In this document: positions 17,201-23,872 of the stretch, piece after piece | How the letters are laid out: each line of letters opens with the position of its first letter | How positions within the stretch are numbered: the first letter of the stretch is position 1 | Assembly: GCA_000681355.2 (NCBI GenBank) | Contig: JJNX02000002.1 | Span: forward strand, 1 to 64,000 | From: Peptococcaceae bacterium SCADC1_2_3 | GTDB taxonomy: Bacteria > Bacillota > Desulfotomaculia > Desulfotomaculales > Nap2-2B | DNA: 64,000 bases | Reading direction: 5' to 3' | Translations under genes and position numbers: made by a program | Notes under the pieces: generated by a model | What the model saw: only the letters and a program-made list of their open reading frames with translations | Database searches by the model: none | What the model was told of the DNA's origin: nothing

Positions 17201-17493
17201 GGCTGTCTGACTTTGAATATGCTTTTTATACGGCCATTGCCAATAATGACAGTGCTCGTGAGTTAATGGAAAAAGATAAATTAAGGGAACTGGCAGTTGT
17301 GTTGTTTGAAAAGGTAAAGGCCAATGCTTCCATCGACTGGACAATCAAGGAAAGCGTAAAGGCAAAATTAAAGGTCATTGTAAAAAGAACATTACGGCAG
17401 TATGGCTATCCACCGGATATGCAGAAAATGGCAACTGAAACCGTTTTGAAACAAGCTGAATTGATAGCGGAAGAGATTACGCGTGGAGAATAG
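14260..17493 (+). CDS. hsdR: Type I restriction endonuclease/translocase subunit
   Basis: HsdR provides ATP-driven DNA translocation and cleavage in the type I complex. The 1077-residue protein has the PD-(D/E)xK nuclease core near the N-terminus (Asp143, then E-L-K at 157-159). A superfamily 2 motor follows: Walker A T-Q-G-S-G-K-S at 337-343, I-T-D-R-N-D-L-D-D motif Ia, and D-E-A-H at 440-443. G-F-T-G-T-P and A-I-S-R-V-N-R motif VI come next, then a helical C-terminal region. All key residues are present. It is the last gene of the operon, separated from hsdM and hsdS by about 4 kb of inserted defence genes. Confidence 0.93.
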   Translation: MNKITESAIEKFAIELLEKSGYQYIYAPSIAPDSETPERQSFEEVLLMERLQSAVGRINPSISVDIREDAIKQILRLNSPELIANNEAFHRMLTEGIKVSYQKDSHSRGDLVWLIDFKNPENNDFLVANQFTVIENNVNKRPDVILFVNGLPLVIIELKNPVDENATVKSAFKQLQTYKQAIPSLFTYNGLMIISDGLEAKAGSISAGFTRFMAWKTADGKVKASPLIGQLETLIKGMLNKKTLLDLIRHFIVFEKSKKEDKDTGIITIQTEKKLAAYHQYYAVNRAVESTLRAAEYLPVQKKAQSEMIAESPASYGLPGVEKQPSGDRKGGVVWHTQGSGKSLSMVFYTGKIVLVMDNPTVLVITDRNDLDDQLFDTFAASKQLLGQEPVQAEDRGHLKELLKVASGGVVFTTIQKFQPDEGNVYETLSERRNIIVIADEAHRTQYGFKAKTIDTKDENGNVVGKKIVYGFAKYTRDALPNATYLGFTGTPIESTDVNTPAVFGNYVDVYDILQAIEDGATVRIYYESRLAKINLSEEGKKLVSNLDDELEVGELTVTQKAKAKWTQLEALIGSEERIKQVAQDIINHFEQRQEVFEGKAMIVTMSRRIAADLYKEIINIKPEWHNDDLKKGVVKVVMTSASSDGPEISKHHTTKEQRRALAERMKDPEDALKLVIVRDMWLTGFDVPSMHTLYIDKPMKGHNLMQAISRVNRVYKDKPGGLVVDYLGIASDLKKALSFYSDSGGKGDPAIAQGKAVQLMLEKLEVVSQMFHGFTYEEYFEADTGKKFSLILAAEEHILGLENGKKRFINEVTALFQAFSIAIPHEQAMDVKDEVSFFQAVKSRLAKFDSTASGKTDEEVETVIRQVIDKALVTEQVIDVFDAAGIKKPDISILSEDFLLEVKNMEHKNIALEVLKKLLNDEIKTRTKKNLIQSKSLMEMLEKSIKKYHNKILTAAEVIEELIELSKEIQKMDKEPQEMGLSDFEYAFYTAIANNDSARELMEKDKLRELAVVLFEKVKANASIDWTIKESVKAKLKVIVKRTLRQYGYPPDMQKMATETVLKQAELIAEEITRGE

Positions 17494-17612
17494 CCGTTTT
17501 GGCCATAGTCTGTTCGGCGGAAAAGCGGTCAGCTGAGCTCAAATATTATGCAAAAATGCAAAAAATAAAAATTAATATAAAGTGGTATAATGTATTTTAC
17601 GAGAGAATGTAA

Positions 17613-17648
17613 CTTTACGAAATTGTGCCGTAAAGCCCCTGACTTTAG
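17613..17648 (+). mobile_element. IS200/IS605-like right-end remnant
   Basis: CTTTACG (17613-17619) and CGTAAAG (17629-17635) form a hairpin, directly followed by CCCCTGACTTTAG. This layout resembles the 3' end of TnpB-bearing IS605-family elements, where a GTAAAGCCCCTGACTTTAG segment closes the guide RNA scaffold. The second half of the usual CCCCTGAC stem is degenerate. No tnpB frame is nearby. Confidence 0.4.
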
Positions 17649-17712
17649 CCATAGGAATATAAGGCGCACCAAGCGTTAATTCGGGTAAAAAAGCTTTCCA
17701 CGAGCTTCTTCA

Positions 17713-17973
17713 TCATTCATAATGAGTCCAAAGACGCAGTATCCTAATACAACACCTATCCTTGTCTACCGAATAAACAAGGCGGTGTTTTATGTTTATC
17801 CGCCGGGAATATGCGCCTTTGAGGTCTCCAACCAGTTTCTCATACGGTGGCGGATTTTGAAAAGGATTGTTTTGCAAAACCTCGAGCAATTGGATAACAT
17901 TATCCCTCAACCCTGCCTGTTTGATCATCTCAACGTCCTTTACAGACTGTTTTGTAAACTCGATTTCCCACAT
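17713..17973 (-). CDS. yoeB: YoeB/Txe-family mRNA interferase toxin
   Basis: The 87-residue product begins W-E-I-E-F-T-K-Q-S-V-K-D and contains N-P-F-Q-N-P-P-P-Y-E-K-L-V-G-D-L-K-G and Y-S-R-R-I-N-I-K-H-R-L-V-Y. This is a full match to the YoeB signature, including the conserved R-R-I and H-R-L-V-Y and a C-terminal T-H-Y-E. YoeB binds the ribosome A site and cleaves mRNA at initiation. The ATG at 17973 overlaps the antitoxin stop by one base; two GTG codons just upstream are alternatives. It converges on hsdR. Confidence 0.9.
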   Translation of the reverse strand: MWEIEFTKQSVKDVEMIKQAGLRDNVIQLLEVLQNNPFQNPPPYEKLVGDLKGAYSRRINIKHRLVYSVDKDRCCIRILRLWTHYE

Positions 17974-18218
17974 CACCACTCAATATCCCTGGCCTTAACA
18001 CATTCCTCCGGCTCTGCCTTCATTCCTTCAATAATAGATTCCCGCATTCCGGGCATACTCAGAAGATACAAGGTTTCTTGGATCGCCCGGTAATCTTCCT
18101 CGGAGATAATAACTACATTACCTTGTTTCGAGGCAACCGTGACAGGTTCATGATTTTTTATCGTATCCTCTATAAGGCGGAAGAAATTTTGCCGCGCCGC
18201 CGAAGCATTTATAATCAT
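17973..18218 (-). CDS. yefM: YefM-family antitoxin
   Basis: The 81-residue protein begins M-I-I-N-A-S-A-A-R-Q-N-F-F-R-L-I and contains P-V-T-V-A-S-K-Q-G-N-V-V-I-I-S-E-E-D-Y, the YefM/Phd DNA-binding fold. The C-terminal helix with S-M-P-G-M-R-E-S-I-I-E-G neutralises YoeB. GGTGGGATTGAT upstream provides the ribosome binding site. A TGTACA-centred palindrome lies about 40 bases upstream at 18257, as expected for an autoregulated yefM-yoeB operon. Confidence 0.9.
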   Translation of the reverse strand: MIINASAARQNFFRLIEDTIKNHEPVTVASKQGNVVIISEEDYRAIQETLYLLSMPGMRESIIEGMKAEPEECVKARDIEW

Positions 18219-18256
18219 ATCAATCCCACCTTTTTATTCTAGCTCAGTATATGTCT

Positions 18257-18276
18257 TTGTACAATATATTGTACAA
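18257..18276 (-). promoter_or_regulatory. yefM operator palindrome
   Basis: TTGTACAATATATTGTACAA is a perfect 20-bp palindrome containing TGTACA twice. TGTACA is the known core recognised by YefM. A TATACT on the minus strand at 18246-18251 could be the -10, so the operator would overlap the -35 region. Confidence 0.75.
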
Positions 18277-18430
18277 TAGAAAGGTGGGATATTCAATAAT
18301 TATTTAATATGAGCTACATACTTGGTGGATAGAGTCTGGAAATAGCAGAACAGACCAAGGCTCATATTCACGGCAATGGCAGTCCCTGACCTTTTAATTG
18401 GAATCGCAGCGCAACTATAATAATTTATTT

Positions 18431-19861
18431 TCAGTTTGTTTTCCGGACTACCTTCCCCCTGGCTAAAGAAGCAAATACACCGCCAAGGCAGGTAAGAGCA
18501 AAGATAATAAATGATATTTTAATGCTTTTCAGGATCAAATCAGGGTGGGCCAGTCCTAATTGAACATTGCCCAGGTAAAGGTCTATGACTAACGTTGCTA
18601 TGGCCATGCTTATTGCCTGCCCCACAAGCCTCATGGTACCAAGGGTTGAGGAGGCCACCCCGTAAAATCTTTTTTCCACTGCCCCCATTACCGCATTGCT
18701 GTTTGGGGAAGAGAAAAGGGCAAAGCCTATTCCCAGCAAGGCAAGATTGACTATAACCAGCCACAGGAGAGTTGAACCGGTTAAAAAATGAAACAAAAGA
18801 AGACCCATAGTGGTTAAACCCATTCCTAAGGAGGCCACCACCCTCGGCTCCACATGGTCAGAAAGGGCACCCGCAAAAGGGGAAAGCAAGGCCATAAGCA
18901 CCGGTTGAGAGAGAAGGATTAGCCCTGCCGTTTGGGAATCATATTTACATACAACTTGCAGGTATATGGAAAGCAAAAAACTTACCGCAAAGGTAGCACT
19001 ATAGTTAATGAGGGCTGCTAGATTAGAAAAGACAAAGGTGATATTTTTGCTAAAAAGCTTTATGTTTAAAATAGGTTGTTTTATTTTGGCCTCATGCTTG
19101 ATAAAAATAGCCAATATCGCCAGCCCAAGCGGGAAAATGAATTTCCCCCATCCTGAGGTAGCCATAGTTGATAACCCGTATAAAAACGCAATAATACCCA
19201 AGGAGTAAAGGAAAGCGCCGGTTAAATCAAAACTTTCACCCCTGGCTCCAAACCATTCCCCTTTTAATTTGGTAAATATCAGGGGCACAATTAACGCTCC
19301 CAATAAAGCGTTAAAATAAAAGATAAACGGCCATCCCAGGTAGTGATTTATTACCCCTCCCAACACTGGCCCCAAGGACAGGCCGGTATATACGGTGGCC
19401 ACGTTTATGCCTAGCACCTTGCCCCTTTCCTGAGGGGGAAAGACAGAAGTAAGGATCGCCATACTAGTGCCAAATGTCATGGCTCCCCCTATTCCCTGTA
19501 AGATTCTAAAAAAAATCAGAGCTTTAACGGACCAGGCTAATCCACAGAGTAGAGAAAACAAAGGAAATATTATGATCCCCACGGTAAAAATCTTTTTCCT
19601 GCCGAAGATATCGGCAAGCCTGCCCAAAGGCAGCAAAAAAGCGGCCGAAGTCAGCAGATAACTGCTTACAACCCAGCTAAGCTGAAGCGCGGTGCTGTTA
19701 AATGTCTTTCCAATGGCCGGTATAGCCAGGTTAACCGCGCTACCCATAAAGGGGGTTAAAAAAGAAGCCACCATAACTATAATTAAGGCATATTTTTTAA
19801 ATAATGCCTCCTGGTCAACTTTATGAACCTCGTATTTTTCTAATTTGTGGAAAAATCGCAT
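18431..19861 (-). CDS. MFS multidrug exporter, DHA2 (EmrB/QacA) type
   Basis: The 476-residue membrane protein has about fourteen hydrophobic segments. The early motif L-P-L-G-R-L-A-D-I-F-G-R-K-K at about residues 77-90 is MFS motif A. F-F-R-I-L-Q-G-I-G-G-A near 118 (motif B) and G-L-S-L-G-P-V-L-G-G near 155 (motif C) mark it as a proton-drug antiporter of the DHA2 type. Substrates cannot be predicted. It stands alone on the minus strand with AAGGA 4-8 bases before the ATG. No adjacent regulator gene is seen. Confidence 0.85.
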   Translation of the reverse strand: MRFFHKLEKYEVHKVDQEALFKKYALIIVMVASFLTPFMGSAVNLAIPAIGKTFNSTALQLSWVVSSYLLTSAAFLLPLGRLADIFGRKKIFTVGIIIFPLFSLLCGLAWSVKALIFFRILQGIGGAMTFGTSMAILTSVFPPQERGKVLGINVATVYTGLSLGPVLGGVINHYLGWPFIFYFNALLGALIVPLIFTKLKGEWFGARGESFDLTGAFLYSLGIIAFLYGLSTMATSGWGKFIFPLGLAILAIFIKHEAKIKQPILNIKLFSKNITFVFSNLAALINYSATFAVSFLLSIYLQVVCKYDSQTAGLILLSQPVLMALLSPFAGALSDHVEPRVVASLGMGLTTMGLLLFHFLTGSTLLWLVIVNLALLGIGFALFSSPNSNAVMGAVEKRFYGVASSTLGTMRLVGQAISMAIATLVIDLYLGNVQLGLAHPDLILKSIKISFIIFALTCLGGVFASLARGKVVRKTN

Positions 19862-20004
19862 AAGTCCTTTTTGCTCTCTTTAGCCTCGTGAAATTTTAAG
19901 GATAAATATGTTTTTCCGTGCTTATTTTAATTTTTTAACTTTTTTATATATTATTCTACTTTATTATTCTACTTTTTATTTTTATTTTCCTTCTGTTTTT
20001 CGCG

Positions 20005-20601
20005 ATGGGTGAAAATCGAATTAAAAATTACCCGACCATTGGCTGTTGTGGACTTGATTGCGGCCTGTGCCCAAGATACTATACGGTTGGTAGTTCAAGA
20101 TGCCCCGGCTGTTGTGGTCCCGATTTTTTTAATAAACATTCCTCCTGCTCTTATATAACTTGCTGCGTGAAAATAAGAAAACTTGAGGTTTGTGCCCGGT
20201 GTGAAGAATTTCCGTGCGCAAAGTTTGCCTCCTGGCTGACTGACGGGGAAGAATATGATTCTTTTTTAACCTATAAAAGGGCTCATCGAAATCTGGTTTT
20301 TATAAGAAACCATGGTGTGGAGAAATTTATAGAACAACAGGACAAGCGAATTAAGTTGCTTGAAACAATGATCAAGGACTTTGATGACGGAAGGTCTAAA
20401 AGCTTTTATTGTATTGCCGCAACCCTGCTTCCGTTAAAGGACATAGAAGCGGCATTAAATGAAACCGAACAAAAAATAAAAGCAGAAAAGGCCGGATTAG
20501 ATGACCTCAAAAACAGGTCCCAAATTCTTAAAAGGTTTCTTAATGATTTTGCCGCCCAAGAAGGAATCGAATTAAAATTAAGAAAAAAGGTAAGGCAATG
20601 A
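20005..20601 (+). CDS. DUF3795-like cysteine-rich protein
   Basis: The 198-residue protein begins with G-C-C-G-L-D-C-G-L-C-P-R-Y, then C-P-G-C-C-G-P, S-C-S-Y-I-T-C-C and V-C-A-R-C-E-E-F-P-C. This is the DUF3795 cluster of cysteines, probably binding a metal. The C-terminal half (from about residue 95) is a charged, helical region with no recognised domain. No clear ribosome binding site precedes the ATG, so the start is less certain. It is not similar enough to the protein at 3168 to be a recent duplicate. Confidence 0.65.
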   Translation: MGENRIKNYPTIGCCGLDCGLCPRYYTVGSSRCPGCCGPDFFNKHSSCSYITCCVKIRKLEVCARCEEFPCAKFASWLTDGEEYDSFLTYKRAHRNLVFIRNHGVEKFIEQQDKRIKLLETMIKDFDDGRSKSFYCIAATLLPLKDIEAALNETEQKIKAEKAGLDDLKNRSQILKRFLNDFAAQEGIELKLRKKVRQ

Positions 20602-20644
20602 AAGGAAACAGGATATCTGTGGCCCGTTGTACGTAATCCGAAAC

Positions 20645-20868
20645 TCAATATGTTTTAATATTTTCATAGCGGAGTTCCTTTAAATTAGCCAGATGCTCAC
20701 GGATAGCCGTAAATCCCGAAAGAAAAAAGTACCCTACGGTAAACTTTGCTCTTTCAGAAGAAGGCAGGATACTGGCTACATGCGATAGCAATTTTTCATT
20801 TCGGTTGTCAACTATGTCGTGGGGGATATGGGGACACCTCTTTAAAATTATTTTAATAGTGTTAGCAT
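20645..20868 (-). pseudogene. PLD-like N-terminal remnant of a SNF2-type helicase
   Basis: A minus-strand frame without a proper start reads H-D-I-V-D-N-R-N-E-K-L-L-S-H-V and then F-T-V-G-Y-F-F-L-S-G-F-T-A-I-R-E-H-L. These two blocks are characteristic of the PLD-like N-terminal domain of large helicases found in defence and mobile loci. A TGA at 20645 ends the frame after about 60 matching residues; the helicase part is absent. Positions 20870-21089 contain no other coding feature I can support. Confidence 0.5.
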
Positions 20869-21089
20869 CGTATAAATAACAAGAATAACTGTCAAGTTTT
20901 ACTTTCTGAAGAAATCATTGAAATTAAACCGCTTGTTGGTTATCAAAATTAAGAGATGATTTCCGGGTCAAGTTAAGGCTCAAATAAACTGTATATGGAA
21001 ACTATATAATCAATAGTTGGGCTCAAAAAAGACCGTTTGCACAGACCAAGGATTCTGCTATACTGTAGTTATGAACTGGAGGTGCGATG

Positions 21090-21317
21090 ATGATGAAAGC
21101 AGACGACCTTATTGCTGAAGCATTGTTACTACCCGTTGAGCTGAGGACGCAACTCGCCGACAAGCTTCTTCAGAGTCTCAATCCCATGCGAAAAGAAATT
21201 GACGAGGCGTGGGCTGAGGAAGCCGAGAAGAGAGTAGAAGAAATAAGAACTGGGAAGGCAAAAACGATCGCTGGAGAGGAAGTTTTCAAGAAGATACGTA
21301 ACAGGCTAACCACATGA
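21090..21317 (+). CDS. Addiction module antitoxin (TIGR02574 type)
   Basis: The 75-residue protein is mostly helical and charged: D-D-L-I-A-E-A-L-L-L-P-V-E-L-R-T-Q-L-A-D-K-L-L-Q-S-L, then E-I-D-E-A-W-A-E-E-A-E-K-R-V-E-E-I. This is the classic pattern of the putative addiction module component family. Three ATG codons lie at 21087, 21090 and 21093. GGAGGTG at 21078-21084 best suits the second or third. The gene overlaps the following toxin start by four bases. Confidence 0.85.
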   Translation: MMKADDLIAEALLLPVELRTQLADKLLQSLNPMRKEIDEAWAEEAEKRVEEIRTGKAKTIAGEEVFKKIRNRLTT

Positions 21318-21607
21318 AGTTCTTTTTTCACCCGGCTGCGGAGCAAGAACTGAATGAAGCTGTAGACTATTACAACCAAGTCCAGGACAGTCTCGGTCTG
21401 CAGTTTTCGAAGGAGGTTTATGCCGCAATTAAGAACATCCTTGCATTTCCCCGCGCATGGGTGTCCCTGTCCGATAATACTAGAAGATGTTTAATCAATC
21501 GCTTTCCCTATGGAGTGATCTACCAGATAGCAGATGAGAAACTATTCATAATTGCAGTGATGCATCTTAACAGAAAGCCAGGATATTGGAAGGACAGAAA
21601 AAAGTAG
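21314..21607 (+). CDS. ParE/RelE-family toxin
   Basis: The 97-residue protein begins F-F-F-H-P-A-A-E-Q-E-L-N-E-A-V-D-Y-Y-N and ends with R-F-P-Y-G-V-I-Y-Q-I and V-M-H-L-N-R-K-P-G-Y-W. Those blocks define the ParE-like branch paired with TIGR02574 antitoxins. All blocks are intact. ParE toxins typically poison DNA gyrase, RelE toxins cleave mRNA; sequence alone does not settle which applies. It is co-translated with the antitoxin. Confidence 0.85.
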   Translation: MKFFFHPAAEQELNEAVDYYNQVQDSLGLQFSKEVYAAIKNILAFPRAWVSLSDNTRRCLINRFPYGVIYQIADEKLFIIAVMHLNRKPGYWKDRKK

Positions 21608-21652
21608 GGCATAATCAGCCACTACACCCGTTGCTATCTATAAAGTTGGCAA

Positions 21653-21760
21653 AAAATCAAATCCCGCGCCAATCTCAAAAGGGTTACGTTAAGGTTAAGC
21701 CAGGAGCAAATTGCTGCCGCAAAGCGCATAGCGGCTGAAAAAGGAATCCCTTTTAAATAG
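21653..21760 (+). pseudogene. RHH (BrnA/CopG-like) antitoxin C-terminal remnant
   Basis: The frame ending at TAG 21758 reads K-R-V-T-L-R-L-S-Q-E-Q-I-A-A-A-K-R-I-A-A-E-K-G-I-P-F. This is the ribbon-helix-helix segment of small antitoxins that bind DNA as dimers. It stops right after K-G-I-P, where family members continue with Y-Q-T-L-I. No start codon with a ribosome binding site is present, so only a fragment remains. Confidence 0.5.
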
Positions 21761-21860
21761 AAACAAGCCCCTCTGTTTTTTTAAACTCAGGGTCGCCGGT
21801 TACTACTATTCCTCCAACGTGTCTGGCCAGGGCTAAAGCATAGCAATCAGCAAAATTCAA
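21753..21860 (-). pseudogene. PIN-domain toxin C-terminal remnant
   Basis: On the minus strand the frame reads N-F-A-D-C-Y-A-L-A-L-A-R-H-V, then V-V-T-G-D-P-E-F-K-K. This is the C-terminal metal-binding part of a PIN ribonuclease (A-D-x-x-A-L-A and T-G-D-P-E-F). An in-frame TAA just upstream and the neighbouring permease gene remove the N-terminal half. It overlaps the antitoxin remnant on the other strand by eight bases. Confidence 0.55.
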
Positions 21861-21879
21861 ATTTTAAGCAGTCACTTCT

Positions 21880-23112
21880 CTATTCATAGCGGAGCGCTTC
21901 CAAGGGATTGAGCGCCGCGGCCCGGCGGGCAGGGTAATAGCCGAAAAAAATCCCGACGGAAGCGGCAAACAACACGGCCAGTAAAATGGGCCCCATTGAG
22001 ATGACAGTGGGCCATCCGGCCAGGGCGGAAATTAGGTAATTGGCTGTAACCCCGCTGAAGATACCGATCGCTCCTCCGGTCAGGCTTAAGACCACCGCTT
22101 CAGTTAAAAATTGCAGGAGGATTGCTTGTTCGGTAGCCCCGACGGACATGCGGATACCGATCTCCCTGGTTCGCTCAGTGACTGAAACCAGCATGATGTT
22201 CATGATTCCGATTCCCCCGACCAGCAGGGAAACGGCGGCCACCCCGGCTAAAAGGGTGGTCATTATGCCGGCGGCGTTTTGAGCCGCTTCCAGTATGGCG
22301 GTAAGGTTGCGGATGGTGAAGTCGTCTTCTGCGTTCAGTGGTAGACGGTGGCGCTCCCGCAGTACCCCGGTAATCAGTTCCGGCAGACGCTCTAGGTCGG
22401 CGGGGCTCTGTGCCTGAACGTTAATGGTGCGGACGTAGTCTACCCCCAGTAAACGAATCTGGGCGGTGCTTAAGGGCACATAAATGATATCGTCGGCGTC
22501 TCTGCCCATGGTGGAGGCGCCTGTCGGGGAAAGTACACCGGCGACTGTGAAGGCAATTTTATTCAGGCGGATGGTTTGGCCCACCGGGTCGACACCCAAC
22601 GGGAAAAGGTTTTCGACTACGCTTTTGCCGAGTACAGCCACGTTCGTAATCCCGCGCTGGTCCTGCTCGTCAAAGAAGCGGCCACTTTCTACTTCCCGGT
22701 TTAAAATCAAGGGCATTTCCGGAGTGGTTCCCGTTACACTGGTTACCCAGGTCTGACTGCCCCAGGAAGCGGTAGCCCCGGTATTAATCTCGGGAGCCGT
22801 TCTGGCTACCCCCGGCAGGCGCGCGATAGCCCGGGCATCTTCTGCTTTAAGGGTATTCGTAGCGCCGCCCGCCCCCCTGACCTGGGAACCAGCAGCGCCC
22901 GGAAAGACCATTAAAAGGTTACTGCCCATCCTTTGTATCTGCGTCGTAATACTCCGGGAAGCACCTTGCCCCAGACCGACCATAATGATTACCGCCGCAA
23001 CCCCGATGACAATCCCCATGACAGTGAGCAGGGAGCGCGCCTTATTAGCTTGTATGGCCTGCAGGGCCTCCCCGCACAAAGTTTTGAAGCTGATGTTTAC
23101 CTTCGGTTGCAT
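21880..23112 (-). CDS. MacB-like ABC transporter permease
   Basis: The 410-residue protein has the MacB/FtsX topology. One N-terminal membrane segment (S-L-L-T-V-M-G-I-V-I-G-V-A-A-V) precedes an extracytoplasmic domain of about 220 residues. Three C-terminal segments follow, beginning near A-A-V-S-L-L-V-G-G-I-G-I-M-N-I-M-L-V-S. The V-T-E-R-T-R-E-I-G-I-R coupling motif is present and contacts the ATPase. It is the last gene of a permease-ATPase-adaptor set on the minus strand. The system is expected to move peptides, antibiotics or lipids outward by a mechanotransmission mechanism; the substrate is unknown. Confidence 0.9.
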   Translation of the reverse strand: MQPKVNISFKTLCGEALQAIQANKARSLLTVMGIVIGVAAVIIMVGLGQGASRSITTQIQRMGSNLLMVFPGAAGSQVRGAGGATNTLKAEDARAIARLPGVARTAPEINTGATASWGSQTWVTSVTGTTPEMPLILNREVESGRFFDEQDQRGITNVAVLGKSVVENLFPLGVDPVGQTIRLNKIAFTVAGVLSPTGASTMGRDADDIIYVPLSTAQIRLLGVDYVRTINVQAQSPADLERLPELITGVLRERHRLPLNAEDDFTIRNLTAILEAAQNAAGIMTTLLAGVAAVSLLVGGIGIMNIMLVSVTERTREIGIRMSVGATEQAILLQFLTEAVVLSLTGGAIGIFSGVTANYLISALAGWPTVISMGPILLAVLFAASVGIFFGYYPARRAAALNPLEALRYE

Positions 23113-23143
23113 ATCTTGAAACCTCCCAATTTAGAAAATAGCG

Positions 23144-23872
23144 CTAGTCCATCTTTTTAAGTTCTTCGCGGGCGTTCCGCGGGTTGTTTACCGTTTCTTC
23201 CCTGGTGATTACTCCATCCTGCAGGTAAACGATCCGCTCACATAAAGCTGCACTCCCAGCGTCGTGGGTGACTATGACGATGGTTATGCCCGTTTCTGCG
23301 TGCAACTCCTGGAAGAGAGCCAGGACATCCAGTCCGGTCCGGCTGTCCAACTGACCAGTAGGTTCATCGGCTAGCAACAGCACCGGGTGGTTCACCAGTG
23401 CCCTGGCAATGGCCACGCGCTGTTGTTGGCCACCGGAAAGCTGCGCCGGCCGGTGGCGCTCAAAGCCAGTTATACCCATCCGATTTAGCAGAGCAAGGGC
23501 CCTCGTTTTCCGTTCGGTAGGGGGAACGCCTGCGTAAAGCAGAGGCAGTTCCACGTTTTGTAATGCGGTGGCCCGCGCTAAAAGATTAAACTGCTGAAAA
23601 ACGAAACCAATTTTGCGGTTACGGAGGCCGGCCATTTCTGTTTTGGAAAGCAAGTGGACGTCCTTTCCTTCCTGGCGATAAATGCCGGAAGTGGGCCGGT
23701 CAAGGCAGCCGATGATGTGCAAAAGGGTGCTCTTACCGGAACCCGAAGCGCCCATAAGAGCCACCATTTCACCGGTCGGTATCGTTAAATTAATTCCTTT
23801 TAAAACATGGGCCGGTTGCTCGCCCAGAAAAAAAGTTTTCGTTAGCCCAGTTAACTCCACAACCGGTTTCAC
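23144..23872 (-). CDS. MacB/LolD-type ABC transporter ATPase
   Basis: The 242-residue ATPase has Walker [10 protein letters not shown] at about 41-49, the Q-loop in V-F-Q-Q-F-N-L-L, and signature L-S-G-G-Q-Q-Q-R near 145. Walker [13 protein letters not shown] and the H-loop V-T-H-D follow. The L-D-S-R-T-G segment is typical of the MacB/LolD branch. It overlaps the adaptor gene by four bases and lies 31 bases before the permease gene. Together they form an adaptor-ATPase-permease operon. Confidence 0.93.
   Translation of the reverse strand: MKPVVELTGLTKTFFLGEQPAHVLKGINLTIPTGEMVALMGASGSGKSTLLHIIGCLDRPTSGIYRQEGKDVHLLSKTEMAGLRNRKIGFVFQQFNLLARATALQNVELPLLYAGVPPTERKTRALALLNRMGITGFERHRPAQLSGGQQQRVAIARALVNHPVLLLADEPTGQLDSRTGLDVLALFQELHAETGITIVIVTHDAGSAALCERIVYLQDGVITREETVNNPRNAREELKKMD

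Noticed and set aside
6492..18280. CRISPR array near the defence island
   Set aside because: No regularly spaced direct repeats were seen; the repeats present are palindromes at irregular distances.
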